This document shows positions 49,090 to 61,625 of a DNA stretch of 64,000 bases, one piece after another. The notes below the pieces were generated by a model that was given only the letters and a program-made list of their open reading frames with translations, was not told the DNA's origin and ran no database searches. A program made the translations under genes and the position numbers. Position 1 is the stretch's first letter, and each line of letters begins with the position of its first letter. This DNA is from Myxococcales bacterium. GTDB taxonomy: Bacteria; Myxococcota_A; Polyangia; Palsa-1104. The stretch spans positions 1 to 64,000 of the forward strand of contig PNAM01000055.1 in NCBI GenBank assembly GCA_003170275.1. Reading direction: 5' to 3'.

Positions 49090-51330
49090 ATGAGGAGGCT
49101 CGAGCGCGCGGGCAAGGCGGCGCGCTCGCTGCTGCTCGGGATGGTCCTGGCGACGGCGGCGTGCCGGGCGCATCCGGCGCCGCCGCAAGCGATCCAGGGC
49201 ATGCTCGATCTGCGCGGTTGGGACTTTCCGCGTGACGGCGCCGTGCCGCTCGACGGGGAATGGCGGTTTTATTGGCAGCGCCTCTCGCCGGTCGGCGCGC
49301 CCGACGCGTACCTGCCGCCGCGCAAGTGGACCGGCCTGACGCTGCCCGACGGCCGCCGCCCGGGACCGACGGGCTTCGCGACCTACCGCCTCACGGTCCT
49401 GCTCCCCGAGGCGCAAGCGGGCCGGCCGATGGCCATCGCCACCGAAGCGATCGCCAGCGCGGGACGCCTGCGCGTGCGCGGCGCCGATGGGGCCCTGCTC
49501 GCGCCGCCGCTCGAAGCGGGCGTGGTCGGCACCAGCGCCGAGAGCGCGCGCGGGCTGTACCGTCGCGACCTCTTGACCATCGTGCCGGGCGCCGCGCTCG
49601 AGCTCGAGCTCGAGGCGAGCAACTACGAACACGCGCGCGGCGGCCCGCTCGGCCCGCCGATCCTCGGCAGCGCGGCGCAGGTGACGGCCGACCGGCGGCT
49701 CGAGCGCGAGCTCGACTTCCTGTTGATCGGCGTCCTATTGGTGATCGGGCTGCACCACCTCGGGCTGTACGCGATGCGCCGCACCGAGCGGGCGCCGCTG
49801 TGGCTGAGCATGTGGTGCTTTCTGTTCGCCGCGCGCGCGCTACTGGTCGGTCGCTACCTCGAGGAGGCGTGGCCCGACGCGCACTGGTGGTCGGTGTGGC
49901 TGCGCGCCGAGTACCTGACGTTCTACGCCGCGGTGCCGCCGTTCGCGCTGTTCCTGCGCGCGCTGTTCCCGCGCTACACCGACGTGCGCATCGTGCGGGC
50001 CGTCGTCGCGATTCCGTTCGCGTTCGTGGCCACGCTGCTGCTGCCGCCGTTGACCTTCACCTCGCTGGTGTTCGGCTTCTATGTGTTCGCGGTGGCGGGC
50101 ATGCTGTGGGGCTACTGGGTCCTCTTGCGCGCGACGCGGGCCGAGCGCGACCTCATCCCGCTGTTGATGCTGCTCGGCTTCGTCGCGTTCTCGGCGTGCG
50201 CAGTGCACGACATCCTGCGCGGGCTGCAGTGGGTGCGCACCAACCAGTACGTCACCCACTACGGGCTGGCGGCGTTCCTGCTGTTCCAGTCGCTGCTCTT
50301 GTCGCTGATGAACCAGCGCGCGCGCCGCCAGCTCGAGCAGCGCAACGACGAGGTGCTCTCGCTCAACGAGGAGCTGCGCCGGCAGATCGGCGACCGCTCG
50401 CACAAGCTGTCCAACGCGCTCACCCTGCTCGCGACCGATCAGAAGCGCGCGCGCGAGCTGGAGCCGGGCACGCTGCTCGCCGATCACTACCGCGTGGTGC
50501 GCAAGCTGGGCTCGGGCGGCATGGGCACGGTGTACCTGGCCACCCGGCTCACCGATCAGCGGCCGGTGGCACTCAAGATCATTCGCACCGCGTCGAGCGC
50601 GCAGGCGCTGGCCCGCTTCGCGCGCGAGGCCGAGGTGGCGGCGACCATCAATCACCCGAACGTGGTGGCGATCCTCGACATCGATGTGACCGCGACGGGC
50701 GATCTGTTCCTGGCCATGGAGCTGGTCGAAGGCCATCCGCTCGAGGACCAACGCGCGCGCTTCGGCGACGTCGACTGGGCGCTGCCGCTCCTGGTGCAGC
50801 TCGCCAGGGCGCTCGAGGCGATCCACGCCCGGCACGTGGTTCATCGCGATCTGAAGCCGGCCAACATCCTGATCGCCGACGGCACGCTGAAGCTCGCCGA
50901 CTTCGGCATCGCCAGCTTGGCGCGGCCCGGCAAGCTGCCGTCGATCGGCCGGCTGCCGACGCTCAGCGACGCGAACGACGACACGCTCGACTCTTCGAGC
51001 GATCCCAAGCTGACGCACAAGGGCGCGATCATGGGCTCGCCGCTGTACATGGCGCCGGAGCTGGCGACCGGCGTCGAGCGGGCCGCGCCCGAAGCGGACC
51101 TGTTCAGCTTCGGGCTGATCGCCTACGAGATGCTGAGCGGCAAGTTCCCGTTCCGCCAATCGGTGGTCTTCGATCGCATCGAAGGGCGCACCACCGAACC
51201 CCCCGAGCCGCTCGGCCGCCACCGCCCCGCCCTGCGCCCGTCGCTGGCCAGCGCGATCGATCGCTGCCTTCGGTTCGATCCAAACGCCCGCCCCCACGCG
51301 AGCGAGCTGGTCGCCGCGCTGACGGGATAG
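49090..51330 (+). CDS. 7TMR-DISM sensor fused to a Ser/Thr protein kinase
   Basis: A 746-residue protein. The signal and lipobox-like stretch (about 12-25) is followed by a 7TMR-DISM-type ligand-binding domain (about 30-195, LRGWDFPRDGAVPLDGEWRFYW) and then seven hydrophobic helices (about 205-415). A short linker leads to a eukaryotic-type kinase (about 475-745): GSGGMGTVY, VALKII, HRDLKPANIL, DFG and MAPE are all intact, so it should be active. DISM domains usually precede histidine kinases or cyclases; a Ser/Thr kinase output is unusual. It is three bases after the PilZ gene. Confidence 0.88.
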   Translation: MRRLERAGKAARSLLLGMVLATAACRAHPAPPQAIQGMLDLRGWDFPRDGAVPLDGEWRFYWQRLSPVGAPDAYLPPRKWTGLTLPDGRRPGPTGFATYRLTVLLPEAQAGRPMAIATEAIASAGRLRVRGADGALLAPPLEAGVVGTSAESARGLYRRDLLTIVPGAALELELEASNYEHARGGPLGPPILGSAAQVTADRRLERELDFLLIGVLLVIGLHHLGLYAMRRTERAPLWLSMWCFLFAARALLVGRYLEEAWPDAHWWSVWLRAEYLTFYAAVPPFALFLRALFPRYTDVRIVRAVVAIPFAFVATLLLPPLTFTSLVFGFYVFAVAGMLWGYWVLLRATRAERDLIPLLMLLGFVAFSACAVHDILRGLQWVRTNQYVTHYGLAAFLLFQSLLLSLMNQRARRQLEQRNDEVLSLNEELRRQIGDRSHKLSNALTLLATDQKRARELEPGTLLADHYRVVRKLGSGGMGTVYLATRLTDQRPVALKIIRTASSAQALARFAREAEVAATINHPNVVAILDIDVTATGDLFLAMELVEGHPLEDQRARFGDVDWALPLLVQLARALEAIHARHVVHRDLKPANILIADGTLKLADFGIASLARPGKLPSIGRLPTLSDANDDTLDSSSDPKLTHKGAIMGSPLYMAPELATGVERAAPEADLFSFGLIAYEMLSGKFPFRQSVVFDRIEGRTTEPPEPLGRHRPALRPSLASAIDRCLRFDPNARPHASELVAALTG

Positions 51331-51331
51331 C

Positions 51332-54001
<2,670 letters not shown>

Positions 54002-54007
54002 GCGCAA

Positions 54008-54013
54008 AAGTTA
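54008..54013 (-). promoter_or_regulatory. Extended -10 (TGCTAACTT) of the double-kinase gene
   Basis: TAACTT preceded by TGC ends six bases before GTG 54001, with ATGACT 17 bases upstream as a possible -35. It is the mirror image of the -10 of the divergent chemosensory operon. Confidence 0.5.
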
Positions 54014-54067
54014 GCACCCCCGCAAGGGCCAGTCATCTTTCGGGCACTTGGAGGGCCTCATTTCTGC

Positions 54068-54073
54068 TAACCT
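54068..54073 (+). promoter_or_regulatory. Extended -10 (TGCTAACCT) of the chemosensory operon
   Basis: TAACCT preceded by TGC lies six bases before GTG 54080. TTAGCA and TGCTAA form an inverted pair (54011-54016, 54065-54070) that brackets the 78-base divergent gap. Confidence 0.5.
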
Positions 54074-54079
54074 GCGGCG

Positions 54080-55495
54080 GTGCCGACTGAATCCGTCCTG
54101 GTGATCGACGACAGCCCGACCATTCTCAAGGTCGTTCAGCTGGTGCTCACCAAGGCGGGCTTCAAGGTGCAGACGGCCTCGGACGGCGAGGAAGGGATCG
54201 CGCGCGCCAACGAATCGCGGCCGAGCCTGATCCTGCTCGACTTCGTGATGCCCAAGATGAACGGCTATCAGGTGTGCCGCGCGCTGGCCGACTCGACGGA
54301 GCTCAAGGACGTGCCGGTGGTGCTGATGAGCGCCAAGGGCGACCAGGTGGGCGAGCGGTTCGTCAAGGTGATGGGCATCGTCGACTACATCACCAAGCCG
54401 TTTTCGCCGGAGGCGATCACCGCGGTGGTGCAGCACACCATCGCCAAGTACGGCAAGCGCTCCAACGGCGAGACCTCGGGCCTCTTGCCGATCGGGCAGA
54501 AGAGCGTCGAGGAGCTGCACGAAGCGACCTCGCCGCGCGCGCCCACGGGGCCGAACGCGTTCGCGCGCCGCCTCGACGCGGTGGCGGCGTTCCGCGAGGC
54601 GCTGGCCGAGGCGCTCTCGTACGACGAGCTGGTCGGGGACCTGGGCGACCGCATCCGCAACGGGCTCGACGACGCCATGCTCGAGCGGCTGCTCGAGGGC
54701 GCGTCGCGGGCGTTCTCGACCGGGCCAGGGGATGACGGGGCGGCGTTGGGCGGGAACCTCGCCCAGGTGCCGATCGCCGAGGTGCTCACGCTGCTCCAAC
54801 AGCAGCGCCAGTGGGGGATCCTGTCGGTATCGCGCACCGCCGAGCATCAGCCGCAAGGCGACGAGCAGCACATCGAGATCATCTGGAAGCAGGGCAAGGT
54901 CGAGCTGGTGTTCGCCACCGGCCTGGGCGAAGAGTTCCTGGTCGGTCGCTACCTGATCGATCAGCACGCGCTGTCGCGCGCCGACCTCGAGCTGTTCCTG
55001 AAGTCGCGCTCGCCGTCCAAGCCGATCGGCGAGCAGCTGGTCAAGCTCAACTACTGCACCGAGGCCGAGCTCAAGGCCGCGCTGTCGCGTCAGGCTGCCG
55101 AGCGCATCTACGAGGTGCTGCGCTGGCCGGCCGGGCGCTTCGCGTTCGCCGCCACGCACGAGCTGCCGCCGCTGGCCATCGACGCCGCGCTCGGCCTCGA
55201 CATCGACGGGGTGCTCATGGAAGGCTTCCGCCGCGTCGACGAGTGGCACCTCATCGAGCGCGAGGTGGACGACTTCGACGCCATCTACCTGCGCAACGAA
55301 GAGGCGGTGCAGAACGTCGGCAAGGCGCGCCTGACGCGCGAAGAGCTGGCCATCCTCGAGCTGGTCAACGGCAAGCACACGGTGAAGGACATCGTGCGGC
55401 AGTCGCGCATGGGCTCGTTCGAGGTGTCCAAGATGCTGTTCCGCCTGCTCTCCATCAAGCTGATCCGCCGCCGGGTGGCGCCGGTCGCGGTCTAG
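54080..55495 (+). CDS. Response regulator with PATAN (DUF4388) output, first gene of chemosensory operon
   Basis: A 471-residue protein. The receiver (about 5-120) has VIDDS, phospho-Asp in LLDFVMP and Lys in TKPFS. A linker leads to a PATAN/DUF4388 domain (about 225-370), then a helical and winged-helix-like end (LELVNGKHTVKDIVRQSRMG). It begins a five-gene operon with CheY, CheW, MCP and CheA, so it is probably phosphorylated by that CheA. The start is GTG 54080. Confidence 0.9.
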   Translation: MPTESVLVIDDSPTILKVVQLVLTKAGFKVQTASDGEEGIARANESRPSLILLDFVMPKMNGYQVCRALADSTELKDVPVVLMSAKGDQVGERFVKVMGIVDYITKPFSPEAITAVVQHTIAKYGKRSNGETSGLLPIGQKSVEELHEATSPRAPTGPNAFARRLDAVAAFREALAEALSYDELVGDLGDRIRNGLDDAMLERLLEGASRAFSTGPGDDGAALGGNLAQVPIAEVLTLLQQQRQWGILSVSRTAEHQPQGDEQHIEIIWKQGKVELVFATGLGEEFLVGRYLIDQHALSRADLELFLKSRSPSKPIGEQLVKLNYCTEAELKAALSRQAAERIYEVLRWPAGRFAFAATHELPPLAIDAALGLDIDGVLMEGFRRVDEWHLIEREVDDFDAIYLRNEEAVQNVGKARLTREELAILELVNGKHTVKDIVRQSRMGSFEVSKMLFRLLSIKLIRRRVAPVAV

Positions 55496-55503
55496 GAGCG
55501 ATC

Positions 55504-55878
55504 TTGGCGACCATCCTCATCGCCGACGACTCGCCGACCGCCGTGGTCCTCTTGCAGCGCATCCTGGCGCCGCTCGGCCACCGCATCGTCACGGTCACCG
55601 ACGGCGCGGCGGCCGCGCGCCTGCTCGCCTCCGACGCCGATCGTCCCGATCTGGCGATCCTCGACGTGGTGATGCCCGGCCAGAACGGCTTCGAGCTGTG
55701 CCGCTCGCTCAAGTCCGACCCGCGCACCGCGGCGATTCCGGTCTTCCTGGTCACCTCGATGGATCGCGAGGCCGATCGCTTCTGGGGCCTGAAGCAGGGC
55801 GCCGACGAGTACTTCTCCAAGCCGTTCGACGCCTCGCGGCTGGTCGAGAAGGTGCGCGAGCGGCTGGTCGGCCCGTAG
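55504..55878 (+). CDS. CheY-like receiver protein
   Basis: A 124-residue receiver with acid pair IADDS, phospho-Asp in AILDVVMP, Thr in LVTSMD and Lys in SKPFD. The start is TTG 55504, eight bases after the previous stop. It is the likely diffusible output of this chemosensory operon, in the position of PilG/PilH in Pil-Chp systems. Confidence 0.9.
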   Translation: MATILIADDSPTAVVLLQRILAPLGHRIVTVTDGAAAARLLASDADRPDLAILDVVMPGQNGFELCRSLKSDPRTAAIPVFLVTSMDREADRFWGLKQGADEYFSKPFDASRLVEKVRERLVGP

Positions 55879-55879
55879 C

Positions 55880-56227
55880 GTGCCCGACTGTGTGCTCGTG
55901 CGGGTGGGCGAGCGGCGCGTGGCGGTGCCGACGGCGCGGGTGCGAGAAGTGTCGGCGGTGGTGGCGGTGACGCCGGTGCCGAGCGCGCCGGCGCCGGTGG
56001 TCGGGTTGACCCAGCTGCGCGGGCAGATCCTGCCGGTGCTCGATCTGCACCCCGGCGCGCCGCGCACGCCGCGTCCAAATGATCCGCTGATCATCGTCGA
56101 GCTCGGGCCGGTGCGCGCGGCCTTGCTGGTCGATCACGTGCTGGGCGTCGAGAGCGACCCGCCCGCCGCCGAGGTGCTCGACGTGGGCGCGCTGTTCGAT
56201 CAGGTGCGCGCGCTGGTGCAGCCGTGA
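55880..56227 (+). CDS. cheW: CheW-like coupling protein
   Basis: A 115-residue CheW, short for the family (about 150). The core [15 protein letters not shown] and the end [15 protein letters not shown] are conserved. It links the receptor to CheA. GTG 55880 lies one base after the CheY stop; the MCP starts inside its stop (GTGA, 56224-56227). Confidence 0.85.
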   Translation: MPDCVLVRVGERRVAVPTARVREVSAVVAVTPVPSAPAPVVGLTQLRGQILPVLDLHPGAPRTPRPNDPLIIVELGPVRAALLVDHVLGVESDPPAAEVLDVGALFDQVRALVQP

Positions 56228-57972
56228 GCGAGGGGCCGCCGTCGGTGACCAACGAGCACAAGCTGGTGCCGCCGCCGCGCGCGCGCACGCTGCTCGGCTC
56301 GTTGCGCTGGGTCCTGTTGGTAATCCTCTTCGGTCCGCTGCTGGCGATCGGCGCGCTCGGCTACCTGACGCTCTCGGAGCTCGGCAAGCTCGAGCTGCGC
56401 CGCGAGCACCTGCGCGCGGCGCTCGAAGAGGCGCGCGCGGCCAACACCGAGGTGCTCAAGTCGTCGCAGCTCGATCGCGCGCTGGCGATCGCCAGCGAAG
56501 TGGATCTGATGGTGCGCGGCGCGCCCGCCGGCGCGGCGATCGAAGCGGTGCCGGGTTTGGTCGATCTCTTGAAGCGCGTTCGCGTGGGACGGGTCGGCGG
56601 CGTGGTGCTGATCGACAAGCAGGATCGCGTGGCGTGGGACATCGACGACGACCTGTTGCAAAAACCGGTCAAGGAAGCCTGGCCGCCACTCGCGCAGCTG
56701 CTCGACAACGCGCGCTGGCATCGGCTGCCGTCGCTGCCCGGCGGCGCGTTCATGCGCGACAACGGCCTGGCGGAGACTGCGTTCGTCGGCGAGGAGTTCT
56801 GGGTGGCCACGCCGGTGGCCGGCGGCCGCTGGGCGCTCGGCACGCACGCCGAGCTCGACGGGCGCAACGCCGCCGCGCTGGCCAAGGCGCAGGCCACGCT
56901 CGACGGCGTGCTCGGCAACATCACCGACACCGACCAGCGCGTGGTGCGGCGGCTGAGCTGGGCGCTGTTCATCGTGCTCGGGATCGGCTCCCTGCTCATG
57001 CTGGTGCTCGGGACCCAGTTCCGCGCGCGCATCGTCTCGCCGATCCGGCACCTGACCGCGGTGGCGGAGAAGATCCGCGGCGGCGATCTGAAGCGGCGCG
57101 CGGATGTGCGCACCGGCGACGAGCTGGAGGCGCTCGGCCAATCGATCAACGCCATGCTCGATCGGCTGGGCGGCCTGATCGCCGGCGAAGAGCAGAAGCA
57201 GCGGCTCGAGGCCAACATCATGCGCCTGCTCGAGGCGGTCTCGCGCGCGTCGGAGGGCGATCTCACCGCGCGCGGCGAGGTCACGCCCGACGAGCTCGGC
57301 TCGGTGGTCGACGCGTTCAACCACATGCTCGAGTCGATCGGCAAGCTGGTCGCCGAGGTGCGGCGCGGCGGCGGCGACGTCTCGCGCGCGGCCGATGCGA
57401 TCCTGCGCGCGTCGGAGCGCATGGCCGGCGGCGCCGAGCGGCAATCGGCGGCGCTCGACGGCGTATCGCGCAAGATCAAGGCGCTCGGCCAGCGCTCGCG
57501 CGAGATCACCCGCATCGTCGAGCTGGTCGACGACATCGCCGCGCAGACCAACCTGCTCGCGCTCAACGCCGCCATCGAGGCCTCCAAGGCGGGCGAAGGC
57601 GGCAAGGGCTTCGCGGTGGTGGCCGACGAGGTGCGCAAGCTCGCCGAGCGATCCGGCGTGGCCACCAAGGACATCGCCGCGTTCATCGAGAGCATCCAGG
57701 AAGCCACCGACGACGCCGGCCGCGCGATGGAGGAGATCCGCGAGGTGACGCGCCACACCGCCGACGACGCCAAGGATCAAACCAAGGTCGCCGGCGCGGT
57801 GGTGGTCTCGGCGCACACGCTCGAGGAATCGATCGCGCGCTTCAAGGTGCGCGCGGGCGAGGATCCGATCCAGACCGCGCGGCTGCTCGAGCAGCTCAAG
57901 GCCAAGAAGGCCGAGCTGGTCGACGCGCTCGCCGCGCTCGACGCCGAGCTCGCCGGCGTAAAGCGAAGCTAG
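56224..57972 (+). CDS. Methyl-accepting chemotaxis protein
   Basis: A 582-residue receptor. TM1 (about 27-50), a periplasmic sensor of about 190 residues, TM2 (about 240-262), a HAMP segment, and the long signalling coiled coil. The hairpin tip [18 protein letters not shown] is canonical. No CheR-tethering pentapeptide is seen at the C-terminus. It overlaps cheW by four bases and ends one base before cheA. The ligand is unknown. With no CheR or CheB in the operon, adaptation must come from elsewhere or be absent. Confidence 0.94.
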   Translation: MSEGPPSVTNEHKLVPPPRARTLLGSLRWVLLVILFGPLLAIGALGYLTLSELGKLELRREHLRAALEEARAANTEVLKSSQLDRALAIASEVDLMVRGAPAGAAIEAVPGLVDLLKRVRVGRVGGVVLIDKQDRVAWDIDDDLLQKPVKEAWPPLAQLLDNARWHRLPSLPGGAFMRDNGLAETAFVGEEFWVATPVAGGRWALGTHAELDGRNAAALAKAQATLDGVLGNITDTDQRVVRRLSWALFIVLGIGSLLMLVLGTQFRARIVSPIRHLTAVAEKIRGGDLKRRADVRTGDELEALGQSINAMLDRLGGLIAGEEQKQRLEANIMRLLEAVSRASEGDLTARGEVTPDELGSVVDAFNHMLESIGKLVAEVRRGGGDVSRAADAILRASERMAGGAERQSAALDGVSRKIKALGQRSREITRIVELVDDIAAQTNLLALNAAIEASKAGEGGKGFAVVADEVRKLAERSGVATKDIAAFIESIQEATDDAGRAMEEIREVTRHTADDAKDQTKVAGAVVVSAHTLEESIARFKVRAGEDPIQTARLLEQLKAKKAELVDALAALDAELAGVKRS

Positions 57973-57973
57973 C

Positions 57974-60430
57974 GTGGACGCGATCGACGGCGAGCTGCTG
58001 GCGGTGTTTCTCCCCGAGGCGCGCGGCTACCTCGTGGCGATGGTCGGCGCCGATCGTCAGAAGCGCATCGAGGCGGCGCACGGGCTGCGCGGCGCGTGCG
58101 CGATGGTCGGGCTGACGCAGCTCGCCGAGGAGGTCTCGGCGCTCGAAGATCACCTGCGCGCGGGCGAAGACGGCGAGGCCGAGCGGCAGAAGATCTTGCG
58201 CGCGATCACCTCGCTGGAGACCGGCGTGCCCGCCGAGGTGGCGGCGCCGCCCGATCCGGAGTGGGATCCCGACGAGCTGCGCGGGCTGCGCGCGTTCTTC
58301 CTCGACGAGGCGGCCGAGCACCTCGAGGCGATCGTCAAGAGCCTGACCGAGCTGCGCGCCGACGCCGCCGATCGCGCGCCGCTGGCGTCGATCCTGCGCA
58401 AGCTGCACACCTTCAAGGGCTCGGCCGGCTCGGTGCAGCTGCTCGAGCTGTCGCAGCTGGCGCACACGCTCGAAGGCGGCGTGATCGCGCTGCGCGATCG
58501 CGGCCGATCGCTGGGCGCCGCCGAGCTCGCGCAGCTGCAGGAGGACATCGACGAGCTGTGCGCGCGCGTCGCCGAGACCGAGCGCGAGGTGCGCCGCGGC
58601 GCGCGTGACGACGACGACAGCGTGCCGGCGCGCAGCCCGCTCGCCGAGCGCTCGCGCTCCGATCGCCGGCTGGTCGAACGCCGCCTCGATGCCGATGCGC
58701 AGACCGTGCGCGTCGAGGTGGAGCGCATCGACGAGCTGATGGACGCGGCGTCCGAGCTGGTGTTCGATCGCACGCGCATCGTGCGCCGGCTGCAGGAGCT
58801 CGACGGCTGCGTGCGCGACGTGGCCAAGGTGCGCGCCGCGCTCCACGCCGCGCTGGTCCAGATCGAGGCGCTCAAGGCCGCGCCCGAGATCACCACGCGC
58901 GTCAGCGAGATCGCCACCGAGCTCAACGACGTGCTCGCCGGCCTGGTGCGCGCGGCGCAGGGCGCGGGCGAAGACGCCGAAGGGCTGCAGCGCACCTCGG
59001 GCACGCTGCAAGAAGGCATCCGCCGCGTGCGCATGATGGCGGTCGGCCGGCTGTTCGCGCGGCTGGAGGCGCCCCTGCGCGAGCTGGCGCGGCGCGAGGG
59101 CAAGCAGATCCGCTTCGTCACCGCCGGCGAGGAGACCGAGATCGACAAGGCGGTGGTCGAGCGCGTGGCCGAGCCGCTGCTCCACCTGGTGCGCAACGCG
59201 GTCGCGCACGGCATCGAGCCGCCCGAGGTGCGCCTCGCCTTCGGCAAGCCGCCGCAGGGCACGCTCGCCATCTCCGCGCGCCACGAAGGCGACGCGATCG
59301 AGATCCGCGTGCAGGACGACGGGCAGGGCATCGATCTCGAGGGCGTGCGCCGCGCGCTGGTGGCGGGCCACCGCGTCTCCGAAGCAGAGGCCCGCGAGCT
59401 CGAGGAGCCGGCGCTCTACGCCACGCTGTTCGAGCCCGGCGTGTCCACCCGCCTGACCGCCGACGATCTGGCCGGGCGCGGCGTCGGCCTCGACGCGGTC
59501 AAGGACGCGATTGCGCGCCTGGGCGGCTCGGTGCGCGTCACCTCGGAGGCTGGCCGCGGCGCCGCGTTCAGCATCCGCCTGCCGCTCACCACCGCAGTGC
59601 AGCAGGCGCTGCTCTTCAAGGTGGGCGGGCAGGTCTACGCGGTGCCGGCCGCGCGCGTCCAGGAAGCGCTCTCGATCACCGCCGAAGATCTGCGCCCCGG
59701 TCCCGACGGCCTCGATCGCCTGGCGGTGCCCGGCCCCGACGGCATCCGCGAGCTCCCGCTGGTGCGCACCGGCGCGCTGCTCGGCGTGCCCGCGCCGCCC
59801 GGCCCGAGCTCACGCCGCTCGGCGCTGGTGATCACCTCGCCGCTCGCCGACGGCCAGACCTTCGCCATGACCTGCGACAAGGTGATCGGCCCGCGCGAGA
59901 TCGTGGTGCGCTCGCTCGGCCCGCTGCTCGCCGCGCTGCCGCTCTACGCCGGCGCCACCATTTCCGGCGCGGGCAAGGTGCAGCTCATCCTCGACGTCGC
60001 GCACCTGGCCGAGCACGCCCGCCGCGGCGTGCACGCGGTCCGCCCGACGCGCGCGCTCGGCCCGCGCCGCATCCTGGTCGTCGACGACTCGCGCGCGATC
60101 CGCGAGGCCGCGTCGCTGATCCTGTTGCAAGGCGGCTACTCCGTGGAGACCGCGTCCGACGGCTGGGACGCGTGGGAGCTGTTGCAAGACCGCCCCTTCG
60201 ATCTGCTCCTGACCGATCTGGAGATGCCCCGCCTCGACGGCCACGAGCTGATCGCCAAGGTGCGCCGCTCCGCCGAGCTCGCCACGCTCCCGGTCGTCGT
60301 CGTGTCCTCGCGCACGGCCGACACCATGCGCGGCCGCATCCTTCAGTCGGGCGCCGACGGCTTCGTCCCCAAGCCGCTGCGCCGCAAGTCGCTGCTCGAC
60401 GCCATCGACGCCGCGCTCCGCAAGCCCTAG
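57974..60430 (+). CDS. cheA: Hybrid CheA histidine kinase with two Hpt-like domains and a receiver
   Basis: An 818-residue multidomain CheA. Hpt-like domain 1 (His in AHGLRGACAMVG near 36) and Hpt 2 (His in LHTFKGSAGS near 140) precede the dimerisation helices, the HATPase (HLVRNAVAHG, DDGQGID, GRGVGLDAV), a CheW-like domain (about 535-670) and a C-terminal receiver (VVDDS, LLTDLEMP, PKPLR). Multiple Hpts and a receiver are like ChpA of Pil-Chp systems. GTG 57974 is one base after the MCP stop. Confidence 0.94.
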   Translation: MDAIDGELLAVFLPEARGYLVAMVGADRQKRIEAAHGLRGACAMVGLTQLAEEVSALEDHLRAGEDGEAERQKILRAITSLETGVPAEVAAPPDPEWDPDELRGLRAFFLDEAAEHLEAIVKSLTELRADAADRAPLASILRKLHTFKGSAGSVQLLELSQLAHTLEGGVIALRDRGRSLGAAELAQLQEDIDELCARVAETEREVRRGARDDDDSVPARSPLAERSRSDRRLVERRLDADAQTVRVEVERIDELMDAASELVFDRTRIVRRLQELDGCVRDVAKVRAALHAALVQIEALKAAPEITTRVSEIATELNDVLAGLVRAAQGAGEDAEGLQRTSGTLQEGIRRVRMMAVGRLFARLEAPLRELARREGKQIRFVTAGEETEIDKAVVERVAEPLLHLVRNAVAHGIEPPEVRLAFGKPPQGTLAISARHEGDAIEIRVQDDGQGIDLEGVRRALVAGHRVSEAEARELEEPALYATLFEPGVSTRLTADDLAGRGVGLDAVKDAIARLGGSVRVTSEAGRGAAFSIRLPLTTAVQQALLFKVGGQVYAVPAARVQEALSITAEDLRPGPDGLDRLAVPGPDGIRELPLVRTGALLGVPAPPGPSSRRSALVITSPLADGQTFAMTCDKVIGPREIVVRSLGPLLAALPLYAGATISGAGKVQLILDVAHLAEHARRGVHAVRPTRALGPRRILVVDDSRAIREAASLILLQGGYSVETASDGWDAWELLQDRPFDLLLTDLEMPRLDGHELIAKVRRSAELATLPVVVVSSRTADTMRGRILQSGADGFVPKPLRRKSLLDAIDAALRKP

Positions 60431-60440
60431 CCTTCGCGAG

Positions 60441-61625
60441 CTACATGCACAGCGAGGCGGAGCTGCAGGTGCTCGTGACCGCGTCGCAGGCGGTGCGCTG
60501 CTCGCATTGCGAATCGAGGCCGGGGGTGCAAGCGCCGCCCTCGGGCACCGCGGGCTTGCAGGTGTTGGTCGCGAGATCGCAGTAGCCGAGATCGCAGGTC
60601 ATGCTGCAGGTGCTGCCGAGCACGGTGTCGAGATCGCAGGTCGTGCCGTTGCACTGCTCGAACATCTTGCAGCCGGTGTCGCCGGAGGTCGCCAGGCTGC
60701 AGGCGCCGTCGCGGGCGATCGGCGGCGCGCACTTGCCGAGCGTCATGGTCGAGGTGTCCGCGTGCGGGCACAACAGGCCGGCGGCGCAGGCGGTGGTGTC
60801 GCCGCAGTCCTGCCCGATGGTCGCGAGCAACGCGCACACCGGCTGGGCGAGCGTGAAGTCGCAGTACAGTCCGGCGCCGCACGGATTGGTCTGGAAGTCG
60901 TTGAAGCAGCGATCGCCCGCCACGCCGAGCGCGCCGCAGGTGCCGCTCAGGTAGTCGGCGGTGGGAATGCAGACCAGCCCGGCCTTGCAGCGAATCGAGC
61001 CGTCCTGCGCGCAGGTCTGCCCCACGTCGGGACGGGCGACGCACGCGTTGTTGATGCAGTTGTCGTTCGGCGTGCAGCTGCCGCACGGGCCGGGCGCGGC
61101 GCACTTGCCCGCCGTGCAGGCCGCGTCGTCCTGGCACTGAAAGCCGAAGCAGCAAGCGCCGCCCTGCGCGACGTTGCCGCTGAACACGCGCGCGCACGCC
61201 TCGACCGCCGTGGTGTGGATCGGCAGCGCGTAACCGGCGTACGTGCAGTCGCTGCCGCTCCACGCGTCGAGGCAGCCCTGCGCAGCGATCGGGTCGTAGG
61301 CGATCCGTCCGGCGGCCAGCGCGGCGGGAATGCCGTCGAAGTCCAGGTTGAAGCTGCGCAGAAAGGTCTCGCAGCTCGACTCCTGCGCGGCGTCGAGAAA
61401 GCCGCACGTCTGCAGCCGCTGGCAGCGCAGCTGGACGACCTCGACCATGAACTCGGCGGCGGTCGGGAGCACGGGAGCGAGATCCGGCGCGGTCGCGAGA
61501 TCGCCCTCCTCCACCACCAGCAGGTCCGCCGGCATGGCCAGGTCCGGGTTCATCCCTGCGTCGGGCGTGGCGGCGGACGAGCCGCACCCGCACGCGAGCG
61601 CGGCCAACCACACCAGCCGCTTCAT
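60441..61625 (-). CDS. Large Cys-rich lipoprotein with DL-rich tether
   Basis: A 394-residue protein. The lipobox ends ALACGC near 13. The tether (MNPDLAMPADLL through DLATAPDLAPV) is rich in Asp-Leu. Then come about 35 cysteines in paired modules, such as CCFGFQCQDDAACTAGKC, typical of disulfide-rich Myxococcota surface proteins. It overlaps the uppP stop (ATGA, 61622-61625), so it is cotranslated with uppP. Confidence 0.78.
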   Translation of the reverse strand: MKRLVWLAALACGCGSSAATPDAGMNPDLAMPADLLVVEEGDLATAPDLAPVLPTAAEFMVEVVQLRCQRLQTCGFLDAAQESSCETFLRSFNLDFDGIPAALAAGRIAYDPIAAQGCLDAWSGSDCTYAGYALPIHTTAVEACARVFSGNVAQGGACCFGFQCQDDAACTAGKCAAPGPCGSCTPNDNCINNACVARPDVGQTCAQDGSIRCKAGLVCIPTADYLSGTCGALGVAGDRCFNDFQTNPCGAGLYCDFTLAQPVCALLATIGQDCGDTTACAAGLLCPHADTSTMTLGKCAPPIARDGACSLATSGDTGCKMFEQCNGTTCDLDTVLGSTCSMTCDLGYCDLATNTCKPAVPEGGACTPGLDSQCEQRTACDAVTSTCSSASLCM

